A stretch of DNA of 64,000 nt from Ectopseudomonas mendocina (GTDB lineage Bacteria; Pseudomonadota; Gammaproteobacteria; Pseudomonadales; Pseudomonadaceae), in NCBI RefSeq assembly GCF_008041835.1, contig NZ_VRYE01000062.1, positions 29,369 to 93,368 on the forward strand. The letters run 5' to 3'. The notes beneath the pieces were generated by a model, which made no database searches, was not told the origin of the DNA, and saw only the letters and a program-made list of their open reading frames with translations. The translations under genes and the position numbers were made by a program. Shown one piece after another: positions 8,909 to 17,266 of the stretch (the stretch's first letter is position 1; each line of letters starts with the position of its first letter).

Positions 8909-9038
8909 TGCACTGTCCATTGGCTGGTATCTCGCCTCTTCTTGTCGGTCCGGGGATGGTCTATGGCACACTCGACGCGCACCAACGCCGAAGCTTGCCA
9001 AACATTCGCCCATTTTGCGCACAGAAACAGAGAACCCC

Positions 9039-9434
9039 ATGAGCGAAATCGACGCCCTCCCTGCCAAGACCATCCTGCTGGTCGAGGATGATCATGTGGT
9101 GCGCGGATTGACCACGGAAGTGCTTGCAGAGTTCGGTTATGACGTGACGGCCCAACGCGACGCCGCCAGCGCGCTGGAACGGCTGCGCAGCGACCAGCAT
9201 TTCGATCTGCTGATGACCGATATCGGCCTGCCTGGCATGGATGGTCGCGCCCTGGTCGCGGCGGCGCGGCAACTCAGGCCGGCTCTGCCCGTGCTGTTCG
9301 CCAGCGGCTATTACGAGCAGGAACTGCTCGACGAGGTGCGCGCACGCGACGCGAACGCAGCGACCGACAGTATCGTCAAACCCTACGACTTCGGCCTGCT
9401 GGCCCAGCGCCTGAATGCGCTGCTGAAGCAGTGA
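9039..9434 (+). CDS. Single-domain response regulator
   Basis: 131-aa stand-alone receiver domain. The acidic pocket is in LLVEDDHVV, the phosphoacceptor Asp in LLMTDIGLPGMDG, the switch residue in FASGYYE and the conserved Lys in IVKPYDF. There is no output domain, so it acts as a phosphorelay or binding partner. The start at 9039 (MSEIDALPAK) has GAGA about 7 bases upstream. The kinase fragment on the opposite strand suggests its original partner was lost and it is now an orphan or serves another kinase. Confidence 0.88.
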   Translation: MSEIDALPAKTILLVEDDHVVRGLTTEVLAEFGYDVTAQRDAASALERLRSDQHFDLLMTDIGLPGMDGRALVAAARQLRPALPVLFASGYYEQELLDEVRARDANAATDSIVKPYDFGLLAQRLNALLKQ

Positions 9435-9442
9435 CACGCGCG

Positions 9443-9472
9443 CTGTGGATGCCGGCCTGCGCAGGCATGACG
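9443..9472. repeat. Short palindromic repeat fragment
   Basis: Contains GGATGCCGGCCTGCGCAGGC followed by ATGACG, which resembles one arm of the inverted repeat at 16753-16851. Confidence 0.4.
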
Positions 9473-9495
9473 CCCCTGTCAGTGCTCCGTTCGGC

Positions 9496-10278
9496 TCAAC
9501 CGGCAGCCTGCAGATTGAGCACCAGCAGGCGCGCGGCGGTTTCCGCATCCGGCTGGCCGTCATGGTTGGCCGGGCGATATTTCATCTGAAAGGCGGCGAT
9601 GACGTTGCGTGTCGCTTCGTCCAGCTCGCCATGCTGCGGCACCGTGTAGCCCTGCTGCGCCAATTGCTCCTGGAACCACTGCACGCTGGGCAGGCTGGTG
9701 CTGAACAACGCCTGTTGGCGCGCTACGGCATCCTCGTTCGGCCAGGGGACCAGCCCTTCGTCGGCCAGACGCTTCCAGGGGAACAGCGGGCCCGGATCGA
9801 CCTTGCGCTGCGGCGCCACATCACTGTGCGCGATGATCGAACCCAACGGCAGTTGGTGGCGCTGGACGATGTCCTTGAGCAGCACGATCAGGGTATCGAT
9901 CTGCTGCGGCGAGAACGGCTGCCAGTAACGCCCGGCCGGCGTCTGGTAGTAGCCCTGGTTGACCAGCTCGATGCCGATCGTGGTGCTATTGAGCCAGGTG
10001 CGGCCCTTCCACTCACTGACGCCGACATGCCAGGCGCGACGGTTCTCATCGACCAGACGATAGACGGTCGGCGGTGCATCGCCGATCAGGTAGTGGCTGC
10101 TCACCTCGGTCTGCGTCAGCAGCTCGAGCGAACGCTGCAGATCAGCGGAGGTGTAATGCAGCACGACGTACTGCACGCGGCTGTTCTGGCCCGTCGCGGT
10201 GTGGCTGTCATCGATACGCAAGCCAGCGCTACAACCGGCAAGCAGAACGAGGGCAAGGGCAAGGCAAAGAGATTTCAT
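9496..10278 (-). CDS. ampDh2: AmpD-family N-acetylmuramoyl-L-alanine amidase lipoprotein (AmpDh2-like)
   Basis: Zinc amidase that cuts between the peptide and N-acetylmuramic acid of peptidoglycan or its fragments. 260 aa. A lipoprotein signal ends LLAGC (Cys16), so the protein is anchored in the envelope rather than cytoplasmic like AmpD. The amidase_2 domain spans about 30-175 with probable zinc ligands His in YVVLHYT, His in IIAHSDVAP and Asp in RKVDPGPLFPW. A peptidoglycan-binding helical domain follows (about 185-255). Its start overlaps the marC stop by 4 bp, so the two are translationally coupled. Confidence 0.92.
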   Translation of the reverse strand: MKSLCLALALVLLAGCSAGLRIDDSHTATGQNSRVQYVVLHYTSADLQRSLELLTQTEVSSHYLIGDAPPTVYRLVDENRRAWHVGVSEWKGRTWLNSTTIGIELVNQGYYQTPAGRYWQPFSPQQIDTLIVLLKDIVQRHQLPLGSIIAHSDVAPQRKVDPGPLFPWKRLADEGLVPWPNEDAVARQQALFSTSLPSVQWFQEQLAQQGYTVPQHGELDEATRNVIAAFQMKYRPANHDGQPDAETAARLLVLNLQAAG

Positions 10279-10865
10279 GCGTGACCGAATACGCTCTGCA
10301 GGTTATCCAGCAGCATGTCGACGCTGAGCATGATCAGCAGCATGCCCATCAATCGTTCCACCGCCATCAACCCGCGATTACCGAGAAAACGCTGCAGGAA
10401 TGACGCCTGCAACAGGATGAATGCCGTCGCCGCCCAGGCCAGGATCAGCGCCAGGTAAAGTTCCCAGAGCGGTCCGGTGTGGGTGTTGCGCAGGGTCATC
10501 AGCACCGCCAGGGCCGAAGGCCCGGCGACCGCCGGTGTAGCCAGCGGCACCAGTATCGGCTCACCGTCCGGTACATCACCGAGCAGGCCTTGCGGGCTGG
10601 GGAAAATCAGGCGCATGGCGATGACGAACAGGATGATAGCGCCGGCAATCGCCGTTGCCTCGCGTGACAGCCCGAGGCTGCTGAGGAATTTGTCACCAAA
10701 GGTGAGGAACAGCAGCAGCAGGGCAAGGGCGAACAGCAGCTCGCGCGCGGCGATCCACAGGCGGCGACGCGGCTCGACGTTCTTCAGCGCGGCGATGTAG
10801 ATGGCGATATTGCCAAATGGGTCGGTGACCAAAAAGATCAGCACGGCGATGCTGAAAATGTCCAT
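10275..10865 (-). CDS. MarC family integral membrane protein
   Basis: 196-aa inner-membrane protein with six predicted helices. It has the MarC/YhgN-type opening (FLVTDPFGNIAIYIAAL) and the internal repeat segment LATPAVAGPSALAVLM. The family is annotated as putative transporters, but the substrate is not established. It overlaps the downstream ampDh2 by ATGA, the same pairing as in P. aeruginosa. No promoter is obvious in the 10866-11045 gap. Confidence 0.88.
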   Translation of the reverse strand: MDIFSIAVLIFLVTDPFGNIAIYIAALKNVEPRRRLWIAARELLFALALLLLFLTFGDKFLSSLGLSREATAIAGAIILFVIAMRLIFPSPQGLLGDVPDGEPILVPLATPAVAGPSALAVLMTLRNTHTGPLWELYLALILAWAATAFILLQASFLQRFLGNRGLMAVERLMGMLLIMLSVDMLLDNLQSVFGHA

Positions 10866-11045
10866 GGGTATCTCCGCTGGCAGGTGGACATAGTCTAGAG
10901 CCTGCGGGGGTCACCTCGCGAGTCGCACGCGTATGGGACTCGGCATTTTCAGCCGGCGTGAAATCTTAATGACCGAAAACACAGCGACGGTCATGGGAAC
11001 GACCTGAGCGCGCAGGGGAGTTGATGGCGAACCGCAGCCGGGCGC

Positions 11046-12875
11046 TCAGGCCTGTTCGATGCGGTTACGCCCGGCGCCCTTGGCGCGATACAGCGCCTGA
11101 TCGGCACGCTCGAAGGCCGCTTCGGGCGTTTCGCCATCGCGAAACTCGGCGATACCGGCAGAAAGGGTAATGGTCACCGGCTCGCCCTTGAAATGGAACG
11201 GGCAGGCCTCGATTGCCGCGCGCAGGGTTTCCAGCAATTGCACGCCACCCGCCAATGGCGTTGCCGGAATCAGCAGGACGAACTCCTCACCACCGAAGCG
11301 GGCCATGAAGTCGGTCTTGCGCAAACGCTTGCTGAGCTCGCCGGCGATGATCTTCAGCACCCGATCACCGGCCAGGTGACCATAGCCATCGTTGATGCGC
11401 TTGAAGTGATCGATATCCAGCGCCGCAAGCAGCAACTGCCCGCCATAGCGCTGGCGCCGAGCAACTTCCAGCTCCAGCCGCTCGATCCAGGCCGCACGGT
11501 TGGGCAGCCCGGTAAGCGGGTCGAGCAAGGATTTCTGCCGCTGCTCCTCAATATGCTCGCGGAACTGCTGCGCCTCCTGCTCCATCTCGGCGACACGCCT
11601 GACCAGCCCCTGCAGACGCTCGGCCACCTCCGCTTCACTGCTGTCGCGCTGGCGCTGATGATTGCTGACACTCTGCAACAGGCCTTCCAGACGCTGCTCC
11701 AGCGCCTGTTTGAGGGATTCCAGATCGGATGCTTCCTGCACGCTGCTTTGCAGGTCACTGACCTGATCACGCAGTTGCTGGTTGAAGCTGCGCGTGCTTT
11801 CCAGCGATGCGCTGTAACCCTCGCTGGCGGCATTGAGTGTGCCGATAAAGACGGCCAGGCGCTCGTTGAGCTGCTTGAGATAACCGGCAAACTCACGCTG
11901 ACCGCTGTCACTGACCGCCAACACCAGCACGGCCAGGTCATCGAGCACCGGCACCAGCTCATACCAGTTGAGGTTGCCTTGCAGGCGCAGGCGCAGGGCT
12001 TCGCCTTGCGGCTGGTGGCGCGCCGGCAGCTCGAGCTCATCCAGCAGATTGCGCAAGCTGCCAGCGATGTGCGGGGCGACCGCACTGTACCCAGGCTCAC
12101 TGCTGGGCAGGGAAAACGGGCTGTCACCCGGCTCCTGCTGCGGCAACAGACCAGGCGGCAGCGGCAAACTGTCGAGCACAGGAGGGGCGTCAGGTAACGG
12201 GCGCGGAGCCGGCTCGCGAGTCAGCACAGCGGCACTGGCAGGCGACTGACTGATCGGCGCCAGCGCTGCGGGCGCCGAGGTCTCCGGGGTAGAAGCCGGC
12301 TCAGCGACATCATCCGCCGCCTGCGCGTTGCTCTGCTCGTCGTCGCTGCTCTCGGTACGTGTACCGAACAGCCGCTGCAACAACCCGGGCTGTTCCTGAA
12401 CCGGGCTTTGCAGCACGGTCAGCGCCTGTCTTTGCAGATTGCTAAGCTGGCTGAGCAGAGCCGGCAACAGATACTGATGACTGGTGGCATCCTGCAGTTG
12501 CTTGCCGAGGGACTTGAGCGCCTTGCGTACTTCACGCGGCGGCTGCAGACGTTGCAGTTGCTCGATCAGCCCGGCCAGGGCCATAGCCGCTTCACCGGCA
12601 CGCTGCTGACGGCGCTGCTCGGAATCCACCACGGCCTTTTCCAGACGCGGGATCAGCCCGCCGAGCGCGGCGTCCATATCATCGCGGCGCAGGATTTCGC
12701 GCATTTCCTGCATGCACTGATCAACCGCCTTGTCCGCACCCTCGGCCGCCAGAGTGCTGCGCACCAGGCCACGGCGCAGCAGATCCAGGCGCAACTCCCA
12801 ACGGCGCTCAAGCTTTTCCTGCTGCTCAAGGCTGCTCAGGTACTTGTCTTTCCAGCGTTGCGCGTCATCGCTCAT
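11046..12875 (-). CDS. Diguanylate cyclase (DgcH-like) with coiled-coil N-terminus
   Basis: Makes cyclic di-GMP from two GTP. 609 aa, with no clear membrane segment. Residues 1-430 are mainly helical or coiled-coil with a Pro/Ala-rich linker (about 175-265). The GGDEF domain occupies about 445-605 with an intact active site GGEEF near 528. An RKTD sequence five residues upstream is a canonical RxxD inhibitory site, so product feedback is expected. It is the last gene of dsbA-nuclease-cyclase (5-bp gap), matching P. aeruginosa gene order. Confidence 0.9.
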   Translation of the reverse strand: MSDDAQRWKDKYLSSLEQQEKLERRWELRLDLLRRGLVRSTLAAEGADKAVDQCMQEMREILRRDDMDAALGGLIPRLEKAVVDSEQRRQQRAGEAAMALAGLIEQLQRLQPPREVRKALKSLGKQLQDATSHQYLLPALLSQLSNLQRQALTVLQSPVQEQPGLLQRLFGTRTESSDDEQSNAQAADDVAEPASTPETSAPAALAPISQSPASAAVLTREPAPRPLPDAPPVLDSLPLPPGLLPQQEPGDSPFSLPSSEPGYSAVAPHIAGSLRNLLDELELPARHQPQGEALRLRLQGNLNWYELVPVLDDLAVLVLAVSDSGQREFAGYLKQLNERLAVFIGTLNAASEGYSASLESTRSFNQQLRDQVSDLQSSVQEASDLESLKQALEQRLEGLLQSVSNHQRQRDSSEAEVAERLQGLVRRVAEMEQEAQQFREHIEEQRQKSLLDPLTGLPNRAAWIERLELEVARRQRYGGQLLLAALDIDHFKRINDGYGHLAGDRVLKIIAGELSKRLRKTDFMARFGGEEFVLLIPATPLAGGVQLLETLRAAIEACPFHFKGEPVTITLSAGIAEFRDGETPEAAFERADQALYRAKGAGRNRIEQA

Positions 12876-12880
12876 ACGGC

Positions 12881-13753
12881 TTACTCGGGAGATGGCGTTT
12901 TCAGCATAGGCAGTTGCGCAGCATTCTGTGCTGCCGGCAGGCGAATTTCCACGGCTACCGGCAGGTGATCGGAGATTGGCTGGCTGAGCACGTCGACACG
13001 CCCCAGTTCAAGTTCGGAACTGAGCAGGATATGGTCAAGACAGCGCTGCGGTCGCCAACTCGGGAAGGTCGCCTCAACCTGCGGCGCGAGCAGGCCAAGA
13101 TCGCGCAGCGGCGAATTTTCCAGCAGGTCGACGGCATGGGTATTCATGTCGCCCATCAGCACCAGATGGCGAAACTCGCTGACCCGCTCACGGATATAGG
13201 CCAGTTGCCGGGTGCGGGTACGAGCGCCCAGAGCCAGGTGCATCATCACCACCCCCAGTGCGTGCTCGCCCTCTCCCAGCCGCAGAAAGATCGCACCGCG
13301 CCCAGGCGGCCCAGGCAGTGGATGATCTTCCAGCAAGGTGGGACGCAAGCGGCTGAGTACGCCGTTGCTGTGCTGGGCGAGGCGCCCGAGATTGCGATTG
13401 AGCTGTTGGTACCAGAAGGGAAAGGCGCCCTGCTGGGCCAGGTACTCGACCTGATTGATATAACCCGAGCGCAGGCTGCCGCCATCGACTTCCTGCAACG
13501 CCACCAGATCGAAATCGGTGAGCAGATCACCGATGCGCTGAAGATTGCCGGCACGCCCGGCATGAGGCAACAGATGCTGCCAACTGCGCGTCAGGTAGTG
13601 GTGGTAGCGCTGGGTATTGATGCCGACCTGAACATTGAAACTGAGCAAGCGCAGCAGGCCGTCAGCTGGCCAGTCGGCATGGGGCGAGCAGTGCGGGTTG
13701 ATCTGTGGGTCGCACAGACCAACCGCACGTGTCTTTCGCCAGCGGCGCAACAT
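12881..13753 (-). CDS. Endonuclease/exonuclease/phosphatase family protein
   Basis: 290-aa metal-dependent phosphoesterase-fold enzyme, cytoplasmic, exact substrate unknown. The expected EEP residues are present: Asn in LLSFNVQ, Glu in [10 protein letters not shown], Asp/Asn in [10 protein letters not shown], and the terminal catalytic dyad in [10 protein letters not shown]. Start [12 protein letters not shown] at 13753 was chosen because the longer frame from 13786 would overlap the dsbA end. It sits between dsbA and the diguanylate cyclase on one strand with short gaps, so co-transcription is likely. Confidence 0.88.
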   Translation of the reverse strand: MLRRWRKTRAVGLCDPQINPHCSPHADWPADGLLRLLSFNVQVGINTQRYHHYLTRSWQHLLPHAGRAGNLQRIGDLLTDFDLVALQEVDGGSLRSGYINQVEYLAQQGAFPFWYQQLNRNLGRLAQHSNGVLSRLRPTLLEDHPLPGPPGRGAIFLRLGEGEHALGVVMMHLALGARTRTRQLAYIRERVSEFRHLVLMGDMNTHAVDLLENSPLRDLGLLAPQVEATFPSWRPQRCLDHILLSSELELGRVDVLSQPISDHLPVAVEIRLPAAQNAAQLPMLKTPSPE

Positions 13754-13772
13754 GCTTCGCGCCTGCGGCCGC

Positions 13773-14399
13773 TTAGAGCGCGGCACGCTCCTTGGCGATC
13801 AGGTGATCGGCGACTTCCAGTGTCTGCTGCGGGCCACCGGCAGAGCCCAGGTCGAAACGATACTTGCCGCCGACGACCATCACCGGTACGCCCGTGATCT
13901 GGTAAGCCATGGCCAGTTTCTTGGCCTTTTCCATCTGACCTTTGACGGCGAAGGAGTTGAAGGTCTTGAGGAAGGCTTCGCGCTCGACACCCTGGGTGGC
14001 GACGAAATCGGCGAACTCTTCAGCCGAGGCCAGTTTCTTCTTCTCCTGGTGGATGGCGGTGAACACGGCGTCATGCACCTTCTGCTCGACCTTCATGCTT
14101 TCCAGGGTAATGAACGCCTGACCGTGGACGTTCCAGATCCCACCGAACAGCGCCGGCACACGAACGAAGTTGACGTCATCCGGCAGTTTTTCGACCCAGG
14201 GGTTGAGGGTCGCTTCGAACTGGTAGCAATGCGGGCAGCCGTACCAGAACAGCTCGACCACTTCGACCTTGCCAGGCTTGGACACCGGCACCGGGCTCTT
14301 CAGCTCGACATACTGCTGGCCGGCCACCGGCTCGGCATGGGCAGTAAGACCGAACAGGCTGCTGATCGCCAGAGCGGCGCCAAAAATCAGGTTACGCAT
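13773..14399 (-). CDS. dsbA: Periplasmic thiol:disulfide oxidoreductase DsbA
   Basis: Introduces disulfide bonds into exported proteins. 208 aa with a signal peptide cut near TAHA (about residue 22). The thioredoxin-fold active site is CPHC (Cys55, Cys58) and the cis-proline loop is TGVPVMVV. Two cytochrome c genes lie upstream and a nuclease plus a cyclase downstream. The 153-bp gap before it could hold its own promoter. Confidence 0.96.
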   Translation of the reverse strand: MRNLIFGAALAISSLFGLTAHAEPVAGQQYVELKSPVPVSKPGKVEVVELFWYGCPHCYQFEATLNPWVEKLPDDVNFVRVPALFGGIWNVHGQAFITLESMKVEQKVHDAVFTAIHQEKKKLASAEEFADFVATQGVEREAFLKTFNSFAVKGQMEKAKKLAMAYQITGVPVMVVGGKYRFDLGSAGGPQQTLEVADHLIAKERAAL

Positions 14400-14552
14400 G
14401 GGGTACTCCTCAACTGGATAAGCGTCGCCCTGGTGGCGATTCGAGACTATGACTCGCTACCGCTGGGCCGGTTCCGCCCATTGTAGCCATCACGCCTATG
14501 AAAAAGGGTGGCCGCAGCCACCCTTTGTCTTGCCAAACGCAACAGCGGTCTA

Positions 14553-15158
14553 TCAGTGCAGACCCTGGATAAAGCTGGCCAGCGCCTCGATATCCTTGTT
14601 GCTCAGCTTGGCCGCAATGGAGCGCATGATCATCGCGTCGCCATCGTTGGTGCGGTTGCCTTCACGGAAATCGGTCAGCTGCTTGGCGGTGTACTGCGCA
14701 TGCTGACCACCCAGGTGCGGGTAACCAGCGGCGGCAAGACCGGCACCGTTAGGCGCATGGCAACCGATGCAGGCCGGCATGCCTTCTTCCAGCTTGCCGC
14801 CACGGAACAGCGCTTCACCACGCTCGACCAGCTTGGGATCGGCAGCGCCGACGCTCATCTTCTGGCTGGCGAAATAGGCGGCGATGTCAGCCATGTCCTG
14901 ATCGCTGAGATTGTCCAGCATACCGGTCATTTCAATGATCGGACGGGCGCCGGACTTGATGTCGTGCAGCTGCTTGAGCAAGTAACGCTCGCCCTGACCG
15001 GCCAGCTTGGGAAAGTTTGGCGCAGGGCTATTGCCATCGACACCATGGCAGGCACCACAGACAGCAACTTTGCCCTGACCGGCTTCGGCATCGCCAGCAG
15101 CCTGTGCCACGCCGGTGAGGCCCAGGGTCAACAGCAGACTCACGAGTACTTTGTTCAT
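14553..15158 (-). CDS. cc4: Dihaem cytochrome c4
   Basis: Periplasmic electron carrier feeding terminal oxidases. 201 aa, signal peptide ending AQA (about residue 20), and two tandem cytochrome c domains each with a haem site, CGACH (34-38) and CIGCH (about 131-135). Methionine axial ligands are likely in the MTGML and MIMRS segments. It follows the cytochrome c5 gene at a 50-bp gap, the usual Pseudomonas arrangement. Confidence 0.95.
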   Translation of the reverse strand: MNKVLVSLLLTLGLTGVAQAAGDAEAGQGKVAVCGACHGVDGNSPAPNFPKLAGQGERYLLKQLHDIKSGARPIIEMTGMLDNLSDQDMADIAAYFASQKMSVGAADPKLVERGEALFRGGKLEEGMPACIGCHAPNGAGLAAAGYPHLGGQHAQYTAKQLTDFREGNRTNDGDAMIMRSIAAKLSNKDIEALASFIQGLH

Positions 15159-15208
15159 CAGCTAATCCAATTACGGCTAAGAGAGAAAGGGTTATCGGGC
15201 GGGATTGC

Positions 15209-15499
15209 TCATTCGATCATCAACTTGATGACCGCCTGGTAATCCTCGGCCGAGCAGTCCATGCACAAACCACGCGGCGGCATGGCGTTCAAACCATTGG
15301 TGACGCTCTGCACCAGTGCATCCATACCCTTGGCCAGACGTGGCTCCCAAGCGGCCTTGTCGCCCTTCTTGGGCGCCGTGGGAATCTGGCCGTTGTGGCA
15401 TACACCACAGGAACGGTCATACACAGCTTGCGCATCCTGTGCAGCATGGCCACTCAAGGACAGGGTCATGAGGGTAGCGGCGAGCAGCATTTTCTTCAT
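15209..15499 (-). CDS. Cytochrome c5 family protein
   Basis: Small periplasmic monohaem cytochrome, 96 aa from MKKMLLAATL at 15499. Signal peptide ends GHAA (about residue 20). The haem site is CGVCH (31-35), with the c5-type motif MPPRGLCMDCS including two extra cysteines that form a disulfide in this family. A longer frame exists from 15598 but lacks a signal peptide at its start. Likely the first gene of a two-gene operon with cytochrome c4. Confidence 0.93.
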   Translation of the reverse strand: MKKMLLAATLMTLSLSGHAAQDAQAVYDRSCGVCHNGQIPTAPKKGDKAAWEPRLAKGMDALVQSVTNGLNAMPPRGLCMDCSAEDYQAVIKLMIE

Positions 15500-15612
15500 C
15501 AGATCAACCTCATCAGGGTTGGGAGCGTCCTGCTTTCTATCGAGCAGAGATGTAATCGCTCCCGGCAATTGGGTTCCTGCGGGTGGGACAAAGCGCACAC
15601 AAAATCTGCGGC

Positions 15613-15618
15613 ATTATA
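15613..15618 (-). promoter_or_regulatory. Candidate -10 of the cytochrome c5-c4 promoter
   Basis: A perfect TATAAT on the minus strand, about 115 bp before the cytochrome c5 start. No strong -35 hexamer sits at 16-18 bp, so an activator or a long leader may be involved. Confidence 0.4.
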
Positions 15619-15841
15619 TACTGGCAGCACTGAAACGGAAACGACGCCACCTGCCGCCCCACCACCAGTGCAGCAGGTGCGCGGAAATGTCGCAAGCCCT
15701 GAACAGCACAAAGGCAGTCAGCATAGCGCGCAACGATCAACGGCAATTACCATCAGGGTAGAGCCCGGCTGATACCGGCGCCGCGAGCGGGCCAACACCT
15801 CCACCTCATCACCAATGCATGGCGCTGAGCGAGTATTTACC

Positions 15842-15988
15842 CTAGGTTCTGTACGAAAAGTGCCTGCGCTCGGTGATGCTTCGTTAAAAATAGGTTCGGA
15901 ATGCTCATTTACAGCTCGTAAACTCCGCTTCCTCACCTATTTTTGCCTCGCCTGACCTTCGCTCGACGACTTTTCGTACAGAACCTAG
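15842..15988. mobile_element. MITE-like element A (147 bp)
   Basis: Perfect 20-bp terminal inverted repeats: CTAGGTTCTGTACGAAAAGT (15842-15861) and its reverse complement (15969-15988). Both ends carry CTAG, which could be a 4-bp target duplication. Inside, AAAAATAGGT pairs with ACCTATTTTT, so the whole unit folds into a long hairpin. No coding capacity. Positions 15900-15930 are identical, in reverse orientation, to 32544-32574 of a second element. It lies in the 541-bp cytochrome c5-engB gap; apart from it and the -10 above I see nothing in 15500-15841. Confidence 0.85.
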
Positions 15989-16040
15989 CACCGCCCCTGG
16001 CTGGTTTGGCAAAGCCCCTGACACATCACCGGATACCCCC

Positions 16041-16691
16041 ATGCTCCCGAAGAACCCCATCATCGGCCTGTGCCAGCAGGCCAGCTTTCTCATCAGCGCT
16101 GCCAAGGTCGATCAATGCCCCGAGGACAGCGGCCTTGAGGTAGCCTTCGCCGGCCGCTCAAACGCCGGCAAGTCCAGCGCGCTCAATACCCTGACCCACG
16201 CCAGCCTGGCGCGCACCTCGAAGACGCCGGGGCGCACGCAGTTGCTCAACTTCTTCCGTCTGGATGACGAACGTCGTCTGGTCGACCTGCCGGGTTATGG
16301 CTATGCCAAGGTACCGATCCCGCTCAAGCAGCACTGGCAGAAACATCTGGAAGCGTATTTGGGCAGCCGCGAGAGCCTCTGCGGCCTGGTGCTGATGATG
16401 GACATCCGCCACCCACTGACCGAGTTCGACTGCATGATGCTCGACTGGTCGGTGGCCAGCGGCATGCCACTGCACATCCTGCTGACCAAGGCCGACAAGC
16501 TGGCCTTCGGCGCAGCGAAGAATGCGCTGCTCAAGGTACGCCAGGACATTCGCAAGCAATGGGGCGAAGGCATCAGCATCCAGCTGTTCTCGGCACCCAA
16601 GCGCATGGGCGTGGAAGAGGCGCAGATGGTCCTGGCCGGCTGGCTGGATCTGTTGCCGGAAGCGGATGAGGAAAGCGCCGAAGAAGCCTGA
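16041..16691 (+). CDS. engB: Ribosome biogenesis GTPase EngB (YihA/YsxC)
   Basis: Essential GTPase for large-subunit assembly. 216 aa. G1 is GRSNAGKSS, the switch region holds [13 protein letters not shown]3 is [10 protein letters not shown]4 is LTKADK and G5 lies near FSAPKRMG. Start [11 protein letters not shown] fits the family length. The ErsA sRNA gene and polA follow on the other strand. Confidence 0.96.
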   Translation: MLPKNPIIGLCQQASFLISAAKVDQCPEDSGLEVAFAGRSNAGKSSALNTLTHASLARTSKTPGRTQLLNFFRLDDERRLVDLPGYGYAKVPIPLKQHWQKHLEAYLGSRESLCGLVLMMDIRHPLTEFDCMMLDWSVASGMPLHILLTKADKLAFGAAKNALLKVRQDIRKQWGEGISIQLFSAPKRMGVEEAQMVLAGWLDLLPEADEESAEEA

Positions 16692-16752
16692 AGCAGGGTG
16701 CGCTGCGGCTCACGGAAAAGATGATTCAATGCCCGTATTGACTTAGGGATGT

Positions 16753-16851
16753 TCTGAAAAAGCCATTTATCGTCACTCCCGCGAAGGCGGGAGCCCAGGG
16801 ACTGCGCAGATTCTGGATGCCCGCCTGCGCGGGAATGACGGCTATTTCAGA
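16753..16851. repeat. 99-bp inverted-repeat element
   Basis: Imperfect mirror arms of about 45 bp. Outer TCTGAAAAAGCC (16753-16764) pairs with GGCTATTTCAGA (16840-16851). Inner arms of the CGTCAYTCCCGCG type (from 16771 and up to 16840) contain GCGGG hairpins. It resembles short dispersed inverted repeats of many proteobacteria. It lies 60 bp after engB and could act as its transcription end. I see nothing else clear in 16852-16980. Confidence 0.75.
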
Positions 16852-17002
16852 GTTTCCGTAGAGAGGCATCAAAGAAGCCCTCTTCCGCCCTTCGGGCACC
16901 CTCGACTTTGGCGTCCTGCGTCACCCTACCTCATGCATCCATGCAGTCGTCTCCCGGAGGGAGGGGGCATCAGAATGCCGCTAGCGGCACTTTTCTACAG
17001 GC

Positions 17003-17134
17003 AAAAAAAACCCCGAGCTTCGTATGGGGAGGGGGAAGTTCGGGGCTCAAGGTCTGAACCGCTAGGGCGGGGTTCAGATGTCTGCCAACACTTAACACAA
17101 CAAAGGAGCATTGAAGGGCTTAACGGCCATTCAT
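17003..17134 (-). ncRNA. ersA: Small regulatory RNA ErsA
   Basis: Location between engB and polA, minus strand, matches the known Pseudomonas sRNA ErsA. Counting from about 6 bases past the AlgU -10 to the end of the T-run gives about 132 nt, the length reported for ErsA. It ends in a strong terminator: stem CCCCGAACTT (17045-17036) with the complementary AAGCTCGGGG, then eight T (17010-17003). A C-rich unpaired stretch in the terminator loop region (CTTCCCCCTCCCC) is the kind of seed described for ErsA pairing with mRNAs such as algC. Exact ends are inferred. Confidence 0.88.
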
Positions 17135-17138
17135 GAAC

Positions 17139-17166
17139 TCTGACCAGGTGGCTTCGCGGAAAGTTC
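17139..17166 (-). promoter_or_regulatory. AlgU (sigma-22) promoter of ersA
   Basis: Minus strand GAACTT (17166-17161), a 17-bp spacer, then TCAGA (17143-17139). This matches the envelope-stress sigma factor consensus GAACTT-N16/17-TCtgA. The ersA 5' end falls about 5-8 bases downstream. Confidence 0.85.
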
Positions 17167-17266
17167 AGGACTTTTTTAAAACTATTTGCAATAAGAAAAC
17201 GCCAGTTGATTACCCGAAAGCCCAGCCTTAGAGCTGCCGCAGCGTTGCGCTGCGGCAATCGGGGCA

